In this document: positions 28,431 through 38,700 of the stretch, piece after piece
How the letters are laid out: each line of letters begins with the position of its first letter
Numbering within the stretch: the stretch's first letter is position 1
Assembly (NCBI RefSeq): GCF_047229345.1
Contig: NZ_JBFTER010000001.1
Coordinates: 1 to 64,000 of the forward strand
Reading direction: 5' to 3'
DNA from: Cellulomonas_A sp047229345
Lineage (GTDB): Bacteria > Actinomycetota > Actinomycetes > Actinomycetales > Cellulomonadaceae
DNA length: 64,000 nucleotides
Translations under genes and position numbers: made by a program
Notes under the pieces: model-generated
Told to the model about the DNA's origin: nothing
Seen by the model: the letters and a program-made list of their open reading frames with translations, nothing else
Databases searched by the model: none

Positions 28431-28829
28431 ATGACGCAGCAGGTCCACGAGGCACGCGCCACCGCGACGGGGAGCCGGGTCAGCACGCCCGACGGCAGCC
28501 TCGACGTCGGCCTCGCCGTGGCGGGGGACGCCGACGGGTCGGACGGCGCCACGTCGCCCGAGCACCTCATGGCGGCGGCGCTCGCGGGCTGCCTGCACCA
28601 GGCGCTCCAGGTCGCGGCCAGCTCGCAGGGGGCGTCGGCCGTCGACGCCCACGTCGAGGCGACGGTCACCCTGGAGTCGGGTGACGGCTCCGGCTACACG
28701 TCGTCGTTCGTGCTCGAGGTCTCCGGGCTGCCCGCCGAGACCGCGGACCGCGTGCTCGAGCAGGCTGCCGCGCTGTGCCCGTTCACCAAGGCGCTCGCGG
28801 GGGAGCGGCTCACGCTGCGGACCGCCTGA
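28431..28829 (+). CDS. OsmC/Ohr-family peroxiredoxin
   Basis: A 132-residue OsmC-fold thiol peroxidase that should reduce organic hydroperoxides. Both reactive Cys are present: LAGCLHQAL (~64) and AALCPFTKA (~116). The N-terminal EARATATGSR and SPEHLMAAAL segments are Ohr-like. An ATG start with GAGAGCGAGAG upstream fits. It lies just after the DsbA-family operon, so the stretch looks like a thiol-redox group. Confidence 0.9.
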   Translation: MTQQVHEARATATGSRVSTPDGSLDVGLAVAGDADGSDGATSPEHLMAAALAGCLHQALQVAASSQGASAVDAHVEATVTLESGDGSGYTSSFVLEVSGLPAETADRVLEQAAALCPFTKALAGERLTLRTA

Positions 28830-28929
28830 CCGGCGCGCCGCGCACCCCGGCGGCGCACCGGCGTAGCCTCGGGAGGACCCGGCGCGACGCGGTGCCGGTA
28901 CCGTCTCGCCGGCGACCGGGAGGCAGGCC

Positions 28930-29523
28930 ATGGCGGACGACGCCTCCGTCGAGCAGCTCGTCCTCGCCGCGCGCCGGGGGCAGCAGTCCGCGTGGGACGA
29001 CCTCGTCGTGCGGTTCTCGCCGCTCGTGCACGGGATCGTGCGCCGCTACCGGCTGCAGGGCTCGGACGTCGAGGACGTCGTGCAGACGCTCTGGCTGCGC
29101 CTCGTCGAGCACCTCGACGACCTGCGGGAGCCGGCCGCCCTGCCCGGCTGGATCGTCGCGACGGCCCGCAACGAGTGCCTGCGGCTGCTGCGCACGCGCC
29201 GGCGCACGCAGCCCGTGGACCCGCTCGGCCCGGGGATCGACCACGAGCCGCCCGCCACCGCGCGCCTCGACGAGGAGGTCGTCGAGGACCTGGAGCGGGC
29301 CGGGCGCCACGAGCTGCTGCTGCGGGCGTTCGCCGAGCTGTCCGAGCAGCATCGGCAGCTGCTCCTGGTGCTGGTGGAGGACCCACCCCCGAGCTACGCG
29401 GAGATCAGCGCCCGGCTCGGCATCCCGATCGGCAGCATCGGGCCGACGCGCGCACGCGCGCTGCAGCGCATCCGGGAGAACCCGGCCGTGGCGGCGTGGA
29501 TCGCGGCGACGCCCGCGGGCTAG
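28930..29523 (+). CDS. ECF-like sigma-70 factor
   Basis: A 197-residue sigma factor with only regions 2 and 4. Region 2 spans ~8-85 (SDVEDVVQTLWLRLVEHLDDLREPAALPGWIVATARNECLRLLR). Region 4 spans ~125-185 (SYAEISARLGIPIGSIGPTRARALQRI). There is no anti-sigma gene with a membrane helix next to it. Instead it is convergent with a 158-residue protein whose stop overlaps its own (CTAG), upstream of a TPR-CHAT protease. GGGAGGC lies before the ATG and TACCGT at ~28898 is a possible -10. Confidence 0.88.
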   Translation: MADDASVEQLVLAARRGQQSAWDDLVVRFSPLVHGIVRRYRLQGSDVEDVVQTLWLRLVEHLDDLREPAALPGWIVATARNECLRLLRTRRRTQPVDPLGPGIDHEPPATARLDEEVVEDLERAGRHELLLRAFAELSEQHRQLLLVLVEDPPPSYAEISARLGIPIGSIGPTRARALQRIRENPAVAAWIAATPAG

Positions 29524-29996
29524 GTGCGCACCCAGTCGGTCACGACGGTCGTCGACGGCGTCGTGCAGCGCAGCCGGACGAGCGCACCGGGGACCGCGGC
29601 GAGGGTGAAGCACCCTACGTCGTCGGTGGTGACGGGTGCCTCCTGCGCCGACTCCGTCTCCAGCACCACCTCGCCGGGCCCGGGCGGCACGAGCTGGCCC
29701 ACGACCCGTCCCGCGGTGACCTCGAGCTCGACCGTGAGGTCCGCCGCGTCGAACACGAGGCTCCGCGGTGCGCTCACCGCCCCCCGCACCAGCACGCGGT
29801 CGTCGAGCAGCGAGTCGTAGCTCAGCGTCGCGAGCTCGGCGTCGACGGTGCGCCACGTCCAGGCGGCCCGGGCGGCGTCGACCTCGCGCCCGCTCACCGG
29901 GGTCCCCGCGCCGAGCGCGTCGCGCAGGTCCGCGAGGAGCTCGTCGTCGTCGGTCCATCGTGGCTGCGTCATCACCGTCACCGTCCACTCGTCCAC
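29520..29996 (-). CDS. small cytoplasmic protein with WRTVDAELA motif and Ig-like C-terminus
   Basis: Up to 158 residues (GTG at 29996; an internal ATG at 29972 gives 150). The N-terminal half has DDELLADLRDALG and AARAAWTWRTVDAELATLSYDS, a pattern I associate with small actinobacterial proteins beside sigma/CHAT loci. The C-terminal half is beta-rich and resembles a carboxypeptidase-regulatory or Ig-like domain. There is no membrane helix. It lies 160 bp downstream of the CHAT gene on the same strand, so a CHAT substrate, adaptor or anti-sigma role is possible but unproven. Its TAG stop overlaps the sigma stop. Confidence 0.7.
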   Translation of the reverse strand: MDEWTVTVMTQPRWTDDDELLADLRDALGAGTPVSGREVDAARAAWTWRTVDAELATLSYDSLLDDRVLVRGAVSAPRSLVFDAADLTVELEVTAGRVVGQLVPPGPGEVVLETESAQEAPVTTDDVGCFTLAAVPGALVRLRCTTPSTTVVTDWVRT

Positions 29997-30156
29997 GGGG
30001 CTCGCAGCGCGCCGTCGGTACCGGAGCCCGGTCCCAGCCTCCCACCGCGGTGCGCTCCGCGCGTCCCCTGGTGCAGGTGCACCACCCGGGGGAGCCGCGA
30101 CCCCGCGGCCTGATACACCGGGTCGGCAGTCGTGCCCGTCGGGGCGCTGCGGGTGC

Positions 30157-32898
30157 TCACGCGGGCAGGCCGGCGGCGACGGGTGCGAGCTCCGGCGCCG
30201 CGCCGGCCGGGGGCAGCGTCACACCCAGGGCCGGGGCGGCTGACGCCCCGGGTGCTCCGGACGCCGGGCGGTCGCCGTGCCCGAGCACCACGAAGCCGGC
30301 GGCAGCCGACCGGGACTGCGGGTCCGCGCCGGCGAGCGCGTGCTGGGCGTGCGCGAGCGCGTCGGCTGGGGTCAGGCCCCGGCCGAGCTCGCGGTGGTAC
30401 GCGACGACCAGCGCGACCGTCTGGGCGTCCGCCACGGGGACGACGGGCGCGACGAGCGTCGCCGTCCCGCCGGCGAGGAGCGCCGCGGTGAACCCGAGGA
30501 TCTCCCCGCCGCCGACGATCTCGGACCGGGCCGTGTCGCACGCGGCGAGCACGACGTGGTGCGGCGCGTGGGGGACGCGCTCGAGGTCGTGCACCGTGAA
30601 CGGGCCGTCGGCGAGCGTGAGGGAGGAGAACATCGGGTTGTCCGAGCGCAGCCGCCCGTGCGCGGCGAGGTGCACGAGGCCCGCGCCGTCGAGGGCCTGG
30701 CCGACGGGACCCGCGGCGGCGTCCGGGCCGACGAGCACCCGCGCACCCGGGTACCCGGCGGCGACCGCGTCCGCCTCGGCCCGCGCTCCGGGCAGCCCCG
30801 GGCCGGCGACGACGACGACCCGTCCGTCGGGTGGCGCCTCGCGCCCGGCGGCGGCGTGCCACAGCGCCGCGGACGGGCTCACGCTCACGGCGCGGCCCCG
30901 GCACGACGGGAGCACCGACCAGGGCACCTGCTGCAGCACCCCGACCGGGACGACCACGAGCGGCCGGTCGCCGACCGCACCGCGCAGCGGGAGCACGAGC
31001 AGCGCGTCGAGCCGGGCCCCGGCGCGGGCCAGCACCGTCTCGGCAGCCGCGAGGCTCGCCGGGCGCGCGGTCCCCGCGGCGAGCCGGCGCAGCGCGAACC
31101 CCACGAGCTCGACCTGCGCGCGGACCTCCTCGACCGTCCCGAGCGCGTGCAGCCGGACCTGGCTCGCCGTGACCGTCACCGCGAGCAGCCGTCCCTCGTG
31201 CTCGACGTACTCGACGAGCGCCGCGCCGCCCAGCGTTCCCTGCAGCTCGGGGACGGGTCGCGGGCGCACGGGAGCGCCGCCGCCGTGCCCCGGCAGGGCG
31301 CGGCAGTGGTCGCGGATCGTGCGCTCGAGCGTGACCTGCTGCTGCACCGCGGACGACGTCGGGGCCCCGGCCGTCCGCCGTTCCTCGATCGAGGTCATCG
31401 TCGCGCGCAGCTGGGCGAGCAGGTCGGCGAGCACGGCGTCCTCGGGCGGGTGCACCCGACGCAGCAGGGTCGCGGTCGCACGGTTGCACTCGGCCCACCA
31501 CAGGACGTGCCGGGCGTCACCGTCCTCGAGCGCGAGGCGCAGACCCATCCGGGCGATCGCCCCGCGGTGGACCGTGACGTGCGCGCGCAGCTCGGTCGCC
31601 CCGAGCGTGGCGCGGTGGTCCTCGACGACCCGCAGGCCGGCGCGCAGGGCGGCGACGGCGCCGTGGCGGTCCCGCGTCTGCTCGCGCAGCATCGCCTCGG
31701 CGAGCCACGCCCGGGCGCGCGCGTCCGCCGGTCCGGCACGGCGCGCCCGGCCGGCCTCGGCGAGGTCCCGGCGTGCACCCGGCGCGTCGCCGCGGCGCAG
31801 GGCGAGCCGTGCCGCGAGGATGCGTGCCTCGAGCGCCGGGACCGCCCACCCCGACTGCGCGAGCGCCTCCGCGACCCGGCGGACCTGCGCCGGCGTCACG
31901 GCCCGGTCCGCCTCGACGAGGGCCTGGACGCGCGCGTACCGCGCGAGGGTCGTCCACTCGGTGCGGCCCATCCGGCCGAAGTCGTGCATCGCCGTCTCGG
32001 CCGCCGCCCGGGCCCGCTCGGCGTCGCCCTGGACGAGCGCGATCGTCGAGAGCAGGAGCCGGGCCTCGGGCAGGTGGTTGCGCCGCCCGTCCCGCTCGTC
32101 GGCGGCGACCGCGGCCTCCGCGGTCGCCCGTGCCTCGTCGACCAGACGCACCGACAGCAGCAGCTCGGCGCGGTCGGTGAGGATCGACCCCGGCGCCAGC
32201 CCGAGGTCGGTGAACGCCGTCTCCGCGGCGGCGAGGTGCCGGAGCGCGGCCGGGACGTCGCCGCGCTGCGCGTGCACCCAGGCGAGGTTGTGCGCGACGA
32301 TCGCGCCGGGCAGCCGCAGGCCGTGCTCCGTGCACAGCCGGCCCGCGGCGACGAGGTCCGACTCGGCGGCGGCGAACTCGCGCCGGGCGGTGTGCAGGAG
32401 CCCGCGGTTCGAGAGCGCGCGCGTCGCCCACTGCACGTCGCCGGCCCGGCGCAGCACCGGCAGCGCGCGCCGCAGGTCGTCGAACGCGTCGTCGAGCCGG
32501 CCGAGCTCCTGGGAGATCGCCGCGCGCTGCGTCAGCGCCCGGGCCGCCGCGACGCCGTCGAGCTCGGCGAGCGCACGGCCGATCTCTTGCGCCGACTGCC
32601 GGGGCCGGCCCCGGAGCATGAGCGCGGACGCGAGGCTCATCCGCGCCTCGCCGGTCAGCCCGGCGTCGGCGGCACGGCGTCCGGCCCGGACCGCGGCGCG
32701 CAGGTGCACCAACGCGTCGTCGAGCCGGGACTGCTGCATCGCCGCGACGCCCAGGGCCCGCTCCGCGACGCAGGCCGCAGCCCAGGCGCGCGCGGCCCTG
32801 GCCGCCGGGACGACGTCGCTCGCGAGCACGACCGCGGCGGCGGGGTCGACCCCCGCGAGCCGCAGCGCCTCGTCGGCGTCGCCCCTGAGCCCCGTCAC
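30157..32898 (-). CDS. TPR-CHAT caspase-like protease
   Basis: A 913-residue cytoplasmic protein. Residues ~1-500 are helical TPR-like repeats. Residues ~560-890 are a CHAT domain (clan CD, caspase/separase relatives) with the catalytic His in VHLAAHGRL (~744) and catalytic Cys in LAACDTARS (~787). The GGGEILGFTAALLAGG segment after the Cys is canonical. The last ~40 residues are Pro/Ala-rich. TPR-CHAT proteins act as effector or regulatory proteases activated through the TPR part. It is divergent from a signal-less subtilisin and upstream of the 158-residue gene. The target is unknown. Confidence 0.92.
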   Translation of the reverse strand: MTGLRGDADEALRLAGVDPAAAVVLASDVVPAARAARAWAAACVAERALGVAAMQQSRLDDALVHLRAAVRAGRRAADAGLTGEARMSLASALMLRGRPRQSAQEIGRALAELDGVAAARALTQRAAISQELGRLDDAFDDLRRALPVLRRAGDVQWATRALSNRGLLHTARREFAAAESDLVAAGRLCTEHGLRLPGAIVAHNLAWVHAQRGDVPAALRHLAAAETAFTDLGLAPGSILTDRAELLLSVRLVDEARATAEAAVAADERDGRRNHLPEARLLLSTIALVQGDAERARAAAETAMHDFGRMGRTEWTTLARYARVQALVEADRAVTPAQVRRVAEALAQSGWAVPALEARILAARLALRRGDAPGARRDLAEAGRARRAGPADARARAWLAEAMLREQTRDRHGAVAALRAGLRVVEDHRATLGATELRAHVTVHRGAIARMGLRLALEDGDARHVLWWAECNRATATLLRRVHPPEDAVLADLLAQLRATMTSIEERRTAGAPTSSAVQQQVTLERTIRDHCRALPGHGGGAPVRPRPVPELQGTLGGAALVEYVEHEGRLLAVTVTASQVRLHALGTVEEVRAQVELVGFALRRLAAGTARPASLAAAETVLARAGARLDALLVLPLRGAVGDRPLVVVPVGVLQQVPWSVLPSCRGRAVSVSPSAALWHAAAGREAPPDGRVVVVAGPGLPGARAEADAVAAGYPGARVLVGPDAAAGPVGQALDGAGLVHLAAHGRLRSDNPMFSSLTLADGPFTVHDLERVPHAPHHVVLAACDTARSEIVGGGEILGFTAALLAGGTATLVAPVVPVADAQTVALVVAYHRELGRGLTPADALAHAQHALAGADPQSRSAAAGFVVLGHGDRPASGAPGASAAPALGVTLPPAGAAPELAPVAAGLPA

Positions 32899-33038
32899 GT
32901 CTGCCTCGTCCCGACCGCGTGCGTCCTGCTCCGACGGTCGCGCGTGCGGGCCGCTTCGTCAACGGGCAGCGCTCGTCCCTTCCGGGCCGGAGCGGCCGCT
33001 GGGAGACTGGCGTGATCCCGGCGGGTACGGAGGCGCAC
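32899..33038. promoter_or_regulatory. divergent promoter region of the CHAT and S8 protease genes
   Basis: 140 bp separate the two start codons. No confident -10 or ECF-type -35 was recognised, and no motif shared with the upstream region of the ECF-like sigma gene could be found by eye. Confidence 0.4.
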
Positions 33039-34394
33039 ATGTCCGAGCACGACCCGAGGCGGCCCACCGCGACGCCGTCCGCGACCGTGGACGTCCTCGT
33101 CGCCGCCGAGCACGAGGGGCTGGTCCGCACGGCGCTCGACCGCTGGGGAGCGACCGGCTGCACCCACGAGAGCGACGACGCGCTGGGCCTGAGCCGGCTC
33201 GCGTTCCCGCGGGAGCACCTCGAGGGGCTGCTCGACGGGTGGCGTGCGCGGCCGCAGGGGTCGGGGAGCGACGCGGTGCGGGACGACGCGACGGTGCCGG
33301 AGCTCGACGAGGGGTACGCCAGGCCGCTGCGCCGGGCCGTCGACGGTGGGCTCGAGCCCGACCACGCCGACGAGCTCCTCCGGCTGCTGCGCGCGTGGTT
33401 CCGGGACCGGTACTCCGGCTGGTTCCCGACGATGGGCAAGAACCGGTTCGTCGGGCTCGTCACCAACGGCGGCGGCACGGTCTCGCACGGCGGCGGCCCG
33501 CCACCGGAACGGACCGACGAGGCCGTGCGCCTCGGGGGGCGAGGGGGCGCGGGGATCACGGTCGGCGTCCTCGACACCGCGGTGTCCCCCCACCCGGCGC
33601 TCGCGGGTCGCTACCTCGCGGACCCGCCCGACGACCTCGTCTCCGGCGACGGGCCGTTCCCGGTGGCGGCGGGGCACGCCACGTTCGTGACCGGGCTCGT
33701 GCTGCACCGTGCGCCCGGCGCGACGGTCCGGGTGCGGCGCGTGCTCGACGACCGGGGTGCGGCGTCGTCGTGGGACGTGGCGCGCGGCATCGTCGCGCTC
33801 GGGCGCAGCGGGATCGACGTCCTCAACCTCTCGCTCGTGTGCTACACCTCGGACTCGCGTGCGCCGCTCGCGCTCGCCACGGCGGTCGACCGGCTCCCGC
33901 CCGAGGTCCTGGTCGTGGCGTGCGCCGGCAACCACGCGGACCCGGTCGTCGCCCAGCAGGTCGGGGGGACCGGACCGGACGGCGCGCTGCGGGTCGACGC
34001 GCGCGAGCCCGCGTGGCCGGCGGCGCTCGACGACGTCGTCGCGGTCGGCTCCGCGCGGGTCCGGGAGTCGAAGAAGGGGAAGCGCTCGGCGAGGCTCACG
34101 GCGTTCACGCCCCCGGACGCCCCGTGGATCGACGTCGTGGTGCCCGGCGAGGGCCTGCTGAGCACCTACCTGACCGGCCCGGTCGAGCTCGACGACGGCA
34201 CGGTGCAGGAGTTCTCGGGCCAGGGACGCTGGGGCGGGACGTCGTTCTCGGCCGCGCTGCTCACGGGCCACGTCGCCCGCCGTGCCGCGAAGCAGGGCGT
34301 GCCGGTCCGCGAGGCGTGGTCGTCGCTCGTGGCCGGTGCCCGAGCCGCCGACGGCACGGGGTACGTGCCGCCGTTCGTCGACGTCCCGCTCTGA
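33039..34394 (+). CDS. cytoplasmic S8 (subtilisin-like) serine protease
   Basis: A 451-residue subtilase. The N-terminal ~165 residues are a helical region without a signal peptide. The triad is Asp ~179 (GVLDTAVSPHPAL), His 213 (AGHATFVTGLV) and Ser 402 (GGTSFSAAL), with the oxyanion Asn in CAGNH. The ATG at 33039 has GGAGG 5 nt upstream. The missing signal peptide implies intracellular action. The gene is divergent from the TPR-CHAT protease with 140 bp between starts, so the two proteases probably share regulation and may form a cascade (inference). Confidence 0.9.
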   Translation: MSEHDPRRPTATPSATVDVLVAAEHEGLVRTALDRWGATGCTHESDDALGLSRLAFPREHLEGLLDGWRARPQGSGSDAVRDDATVPELDEGYARPLRRAVDGGLEPDHADELLRLLRAWFRDRYSGWFPTMGKNRFVGLVTNGGGTVSHGGGPPPERTDEAVRLGGRGGAGITVGVLDTAVSPHPALAGRYLADPPDDLVSGDGPFPVAAGHATFVTGLVLHRAPGATVRVRRVLDDRGAASSWDVARGIVALGRSGIDVLNLSLVCYTSDSRAPLALATAVDRLPPEVLVVACAGNHADPVVAQQVGGTGPDGALRVDAREPAWPAALDDVVAVGSARVRESKKGKRSARLTAFTPPDAPWIDVVVPGEGLLSTYLTGPVELDDGTVQEFSGQGRWGGTSFSAALLTGHVARRAAKQGVPVREAWSSLVAGARAADGTGYVPPFVDVPL

Positions 34395-34478
34395 CGCAGG
34401 TAGAGCGACGACGGCCCGCCCCGCACCCGCCCCGGGCAGAGCCGGTGGGCAGGTACGGCGACGGGCCGTCGCGTGGCG

Positions 34479-35747
34479 TCAGCGGGGGAGGGACACCTCC
34501 GCCTCGACGGCGCCGGGCGAGGTCAGCGCGAACGACGCCGACGCGTCACCCGCCGAGACCCGGTAGTCGCCGAGGAACCCCTGCACGGCGACCCGGCCGG
34601 ACGCGTCGGTGCGCAGCGCCGTCGGCCCGTGCCACCACTCGCCCTTGACCAGCCCGTGCAGCGCGCCGTATGACGGCTTGGGGGTGCCGTCCGCGCGCAC
34701 GAGCCCGACCGGTGCGCCGAGCCACGCGCCCTCGTCGGAGATCCCCCAGTAGGTGACGGCCTGCACGGCGGGGTGACCGACGAGCGTGCGGTAGTGCCGC
34801 ACGATGTCCTCGGCCTGCCGCTCCTCGCCCTCCGGGGTCGAGGGCCACGACGGGACCTGGTAGTCGTTCAGGTCCTTGATGTGCGCCGGCATGAGGTCGC
34901 CCGAGAGCAGCGTGCTCTCGGTCAGGTGCAGCGGCAGCCCATACCGCGCGAACCGGTCGAGGATGCGCAGCGTCTTCTCCTCGCCCCAGTAACCCTGGTG
35001 CATGTGGCTCTGCAGCCCGATCGCGTCGATCCGGACGCCCGCCTCGAGCACGCCCTCGATGAGGCACTCGTACGCGGTCGACAGGTCGAAGTCGTTGAGC
35101 AGGAGCGTCGCGCGGGGGTTGGCCGCGCGCGCCTCCTCGAACGCCATCCGGATCGTCGCGATGCGCCCCCGCTCGTAGCAGAGCCGCGTGATGCCGTTGC
35201 GGTGCTCCTCGTTGTCGAAGACGGGCATGATCACGACCTCGTTGATCGCGTCCCACACGTCCACGACACCCGCGAAGTCGGTGACCTCGCGCCGGATCCG
35301 GGCCCGCTGCGCGGCCTCGACCTCGTCGGTCGAGAGCTCGCGCAGCCAGTCCGCCGTCACCGTGTGCCACACCAGCGGGTGGCCCTTGACCGTGACGCCG
35401 CGCTCGGCGAACCACTGCGCGGTCCGCAGCAGCCGAGCCGTGTCCGGCTCACCGCGTCGGGGCTCGAAGCCACCCCAGTAGAACGGCAGCGTGACCGTGT
35501 TGAACACGTCGAGGAACAGGTCGGCGAGGCGTGCGGCGCTCGCGGGCGGGGCGCCCCCGAACGGGCTGTCCGGGAGCGCCTCCGTCTCGTCGTTCGCGAG
35601 GCCGATGAAGTCGAAGCCGATGTTGCCGAACGCGAACGCGTGACGCGTCTGCTCGACGACGACCTCGGTGTCGGCCAGGGGCCGCCCGCCGGCGCCACGC
35701 ACGGTCAGCGTGGCGTCGGCGGTGCGGTGCCGGAGATCAGCAGCCAT
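34479..35747 (-). CDS. GH10 endo-1,4-beta-xylanase, signal-less
   Basis: A 422-residue protein with an N-terminal beta-sandwich-like segment (DATLTVRGAGGRPLADTEVVV) and a GH10 barrel. The acid/base Glu is in WDAINEVV (~169) and the nucleophile Glu in LHLTEST (~276). HPLVWH is also present. The last ~60 residues return to a beta-rich domain. No signal peptide is visible, so it probably works inside the cell on imported xylo-oligosaccharides. The ATG overlaps the stop of the large secreted xylanase by one base (TGATG), so the pair is translationally coupled. Confidence 0.9.
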   Translation of the reverse strand: MAADLRHRTADATLTVRGAGGRPLADTEVVVEQTRHAFAFGNIGFDFIGLANDETEALPDSPFGGAPPASAARLADLFLDVFNTVTLPFYWGGFEPRRGEPDTARLLRTAQWFAERGVTVKGHPLVWHTVTADWLRELSTDEVEAAQRARIRREVTDFAGVVDVWDAINEVVIMPVFDNEEHRNGITRLCYERGRIATIRMAFEEARAANPRATLLLNDFDLSTAYECLIEGVLEAGVRIDAIGLQSHMHQGYWGEEKTLRILDRFARYGLPLHLTESTLLSGDLMPAHIKDLNDYQVPSWPSTPEGEERQAEDIVRHYRTLVGHPAVQAVTYWGISDEGAWLGAPVGLVRADGTPKPSYGALHGLVKGEWWHGPTALRTDASGRVAVQGFLGDYRVSAGDASASFALTSPGAVEAEVSLPR

Positions 35748-38700
35748 CAGAACGGCCACCAGCCCCACCACCAGGACGGCTTGGCGAGCTGCACGGTCAC
35801 CGTGGTGTCGGCCGTGACCTCGCCCGCGGTGCCGCGCAAGGTGTACTTGCCCGGCAGGACCCCGCGCGGGACCCGGACCTCGGTCGTCGCGGAGCCGTCC
35901 GCGCCGACCGTGACGTCGCCGAGGTCGACGCGTGCGACGACCCAGCGCCCGATGCGCCGCTCGAGCACGAGCTCGACCGTGCTGCTCGGGAGGTAGCCCT
36001 CGAGCGTGACGCCGAGCTGCTCGCCGGCCCGGACCTTCCGGTCCGCCGTGACGCTCGGGTCGGGCTCGGGGACGACGACCGCGGGGACGAGCTCGGCGAC
36101 GCCCCAGCGGGCCGTGCTCTGGTAGCCGCGACCGGTCGGGTCCGCCCACGCCCGCACCGCGGTGCGCGCCCCGGCGGTCGCGTCGTTGACCTGGAAGTCC
36201 AGGCCGTGGAACGTCCCCACGCCGCCGGCCTCGAGCAGGCTGACCGACGCCTCGACGACGTATCCGCCCTCGACGGTGCTCGTCCGGCTCACGAGGCGGT
36301 TCTGCTGGAACGCCTCGTCACCCGTCCCGAACGACGTCTCGTTGAGGTAGCTGATCCGGATCTGCGTGTCGTCGTAGCGGTACGGACCGTTCTTGACGTT
36401 GCCCGCGTCGAGGAAGATCTCGAGCGAGTCCTGGACCCACGGGTCGGAGCCCGTGGCGTCGAGCGTCGGGTCCGCGACCTCGGCCAGCACGTACAGGGTG
36501 TTCTCGCGCCACAGCGTCCGCACGTTCGCGGTCGCGCCGCCCTCGCCCTCGATCTGCTTGTCGGTCGTGACGGCGTTCGCCGACGCCCACGCGGCGTCGA
36601 CCTGGCCGTCGATCACGGGCGCCGCCGCGGCCTCGACCACCTGGGTGGTGGACAGGGCCTCGACGAGCGTGAGCGTCCCGAGCACACCCGGCTGGTTCCA
36701 CGCCGCGGTGCTCTCGCCGTCCGTGACCTGCAGGTCGAAGCTCACCTGGTCGCCCTCGGCCGACGTGCGCGGCAGGTGCGCGACGACCGCGTACCCGCCG
36801 TCGACCGCCTCGACGACGGCCTCGACCTCGGACTCTCCGTCACGCCCGACCGTGTACGACTCGTCGCCGACGACGAAGGTGACCGCGTCGGACGCGTCGA
36901 CCGTGGCGTCGGTGACCCGGGCGTAGGCCGACAGGTGGTCGGCCTCCCAGCGCACCGAGAAGCCCGCGACGTCCTCGACCGTCTGGAGCGGCAGCTGCCG
37001 CCACTCGACGACGCCCGTCGCGCCCGCGGCGACCGCGACGTCGCCGCGGAACGCGTTGGCCGCGCGCTGACGGGCCGGGAGCTCGCCGTCGACCGCGCCG
37101 TCGTAGGCGGGCTTGGCCTGCAGCCCGTCGTCGAACAGCAGCGGGGCGCCCGAGTCGACGCGCCAGCTGCGGCCGTCGGTCAGGCCCCACACGGTCACCG
37201 AGAACAGGTCCTCGGCGTGCTCGCGGAAGACCCGGAACGCGTCGCGGTAGTAGTAGCCCTGCTCGACGAGGTTCGCCTGGGTGACGGGCGTGCCCGTCGT
37301 GACGTCGAGCTCCGAGACCACTTGCTGCAGACCCAGGTCGTCGAACGCCACGATCGCGTCCTCCAGGGCCTGGACCGGCATGGCCAGGCTCACGTGGAAC
37401 TGGTGGCCGACCGCGTCGACCGGGACGTCCCGCGCGAGCAGTCGCTCGACGAGCGCGTGCAGCCGCTGCTGCTTGCCGGCCTGCTCGGTGTTGTAGTCGT
37501 TGATCGTGAGCGTCACGGGACGCTCGCCCTGGACCGCGAACTCGCCGTTGAACGCCTCGTCGGCGTACTGGAACGCGAGGTCGATGAACTCCTCGCCGAG
37601 CACGCGGTACCACTCGCTGCGGCGCAGGCCGTCCTCCTCGCTGCGGCCGTCGGAGACGACCTCGTTGACGACGTCGAACGCGACGACCGGGTTCGTCTCG
37701 CTGCCGAAGAGGCCGTAGCCGCCGCCGGTGCTGAGCGCCTCGGCGACGTCGTAGATGTGCGTCCGCATCCGGTCACGGAGCTCCTGCTTGTCGGCCTCGC
37801 TCGTGGTGAGCGGCGTGCCGTCCTCGTGCGTGAAGAACCACGCCGGCGTCTGGCTGTGCCACACGAGCGTGTGCCCGTAGACGCGCACGTCGTTCTCCTG
37901 CGCGAACCCCATGAGCGCGGTGGCCTCGGGGTGCGTGCGGAACTCACGTGCGTCGGTGTACCAGGCCTCGGGCTTCATGTGGTTCTCGCCCGTGATCTGG
38001 TCGAAGTGCCGCAGCAGCAGCTCGGCCGCGGGGCCGGTGGTCTCGCGGCTGTCGATCGCGACGCCGACCGGGAAGTCGACGGTGTCCTGCAGCGGCGTGA
38101 GGTCCTGGACCTCGCTGGGCTGCTTCGCGGAGATGACGACGTCGTCGACCAGGAGGTCGGCCGCCGAGCCGTCGGGGTAGGAGGTCTCGAGGTACAGGAA
38201 CGCGGACTCGGCCTCGGGCATCTGGTAGGTCGCCCGGATCTCGTGCCACGCACCGGACGTCACGCCCGTGAGCTGCGCGACGGTGTCGTACGTCGTCGCA
38301 CCGTCGGCGGTGCGCTGCAGGCTGAGCCAGACGTCGTCGGTCGGGGCACCCGCGCCGAAGCGGACCCACGCGCTGATGTCGTAGGTCGTGCCCGCGGTGA
38401 GCAGGTCCGTGACGTCACGGCCGATGCCGTCGCCCTGGGACGTGCGCCCGCTCACGAGCGCCGCCTGCGTACCGCCGTGCGCCTGCGTGGTGGTGAGCTC
38501 GACCGTGGGGTCGCCGTCGGCGTCGCCGCGCGGGACCCAGCCGTCGAGGCCGTCCTCGAAGTCGCTGCTCAGCGAGGTGACCGTGGGAGCGGCGCCGCCC
38601 GTGGGCAGCGTGAACGTCCAGCCCTCCGCGAGCCGCTCGCCGATCACCGTGCGGACGGCCGCGATGCCGTTCGCCCGGTCGCCGCCGCCGTCGTGCACCA

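Noticed and set aside
32899..33038. Autoregulatory ECF promoter motif shared by the sigma, CHAT and S8 genes
   Set aside because: No common -35/-10 pair could be found by eye upstream of the three genes.
34409..34471. Bidirectional terminator between the S8 protease and GH10 genes
   Set aside because: The 10-bp arms are separated by a 43-nt loop, too long to claim a functional hairpin.
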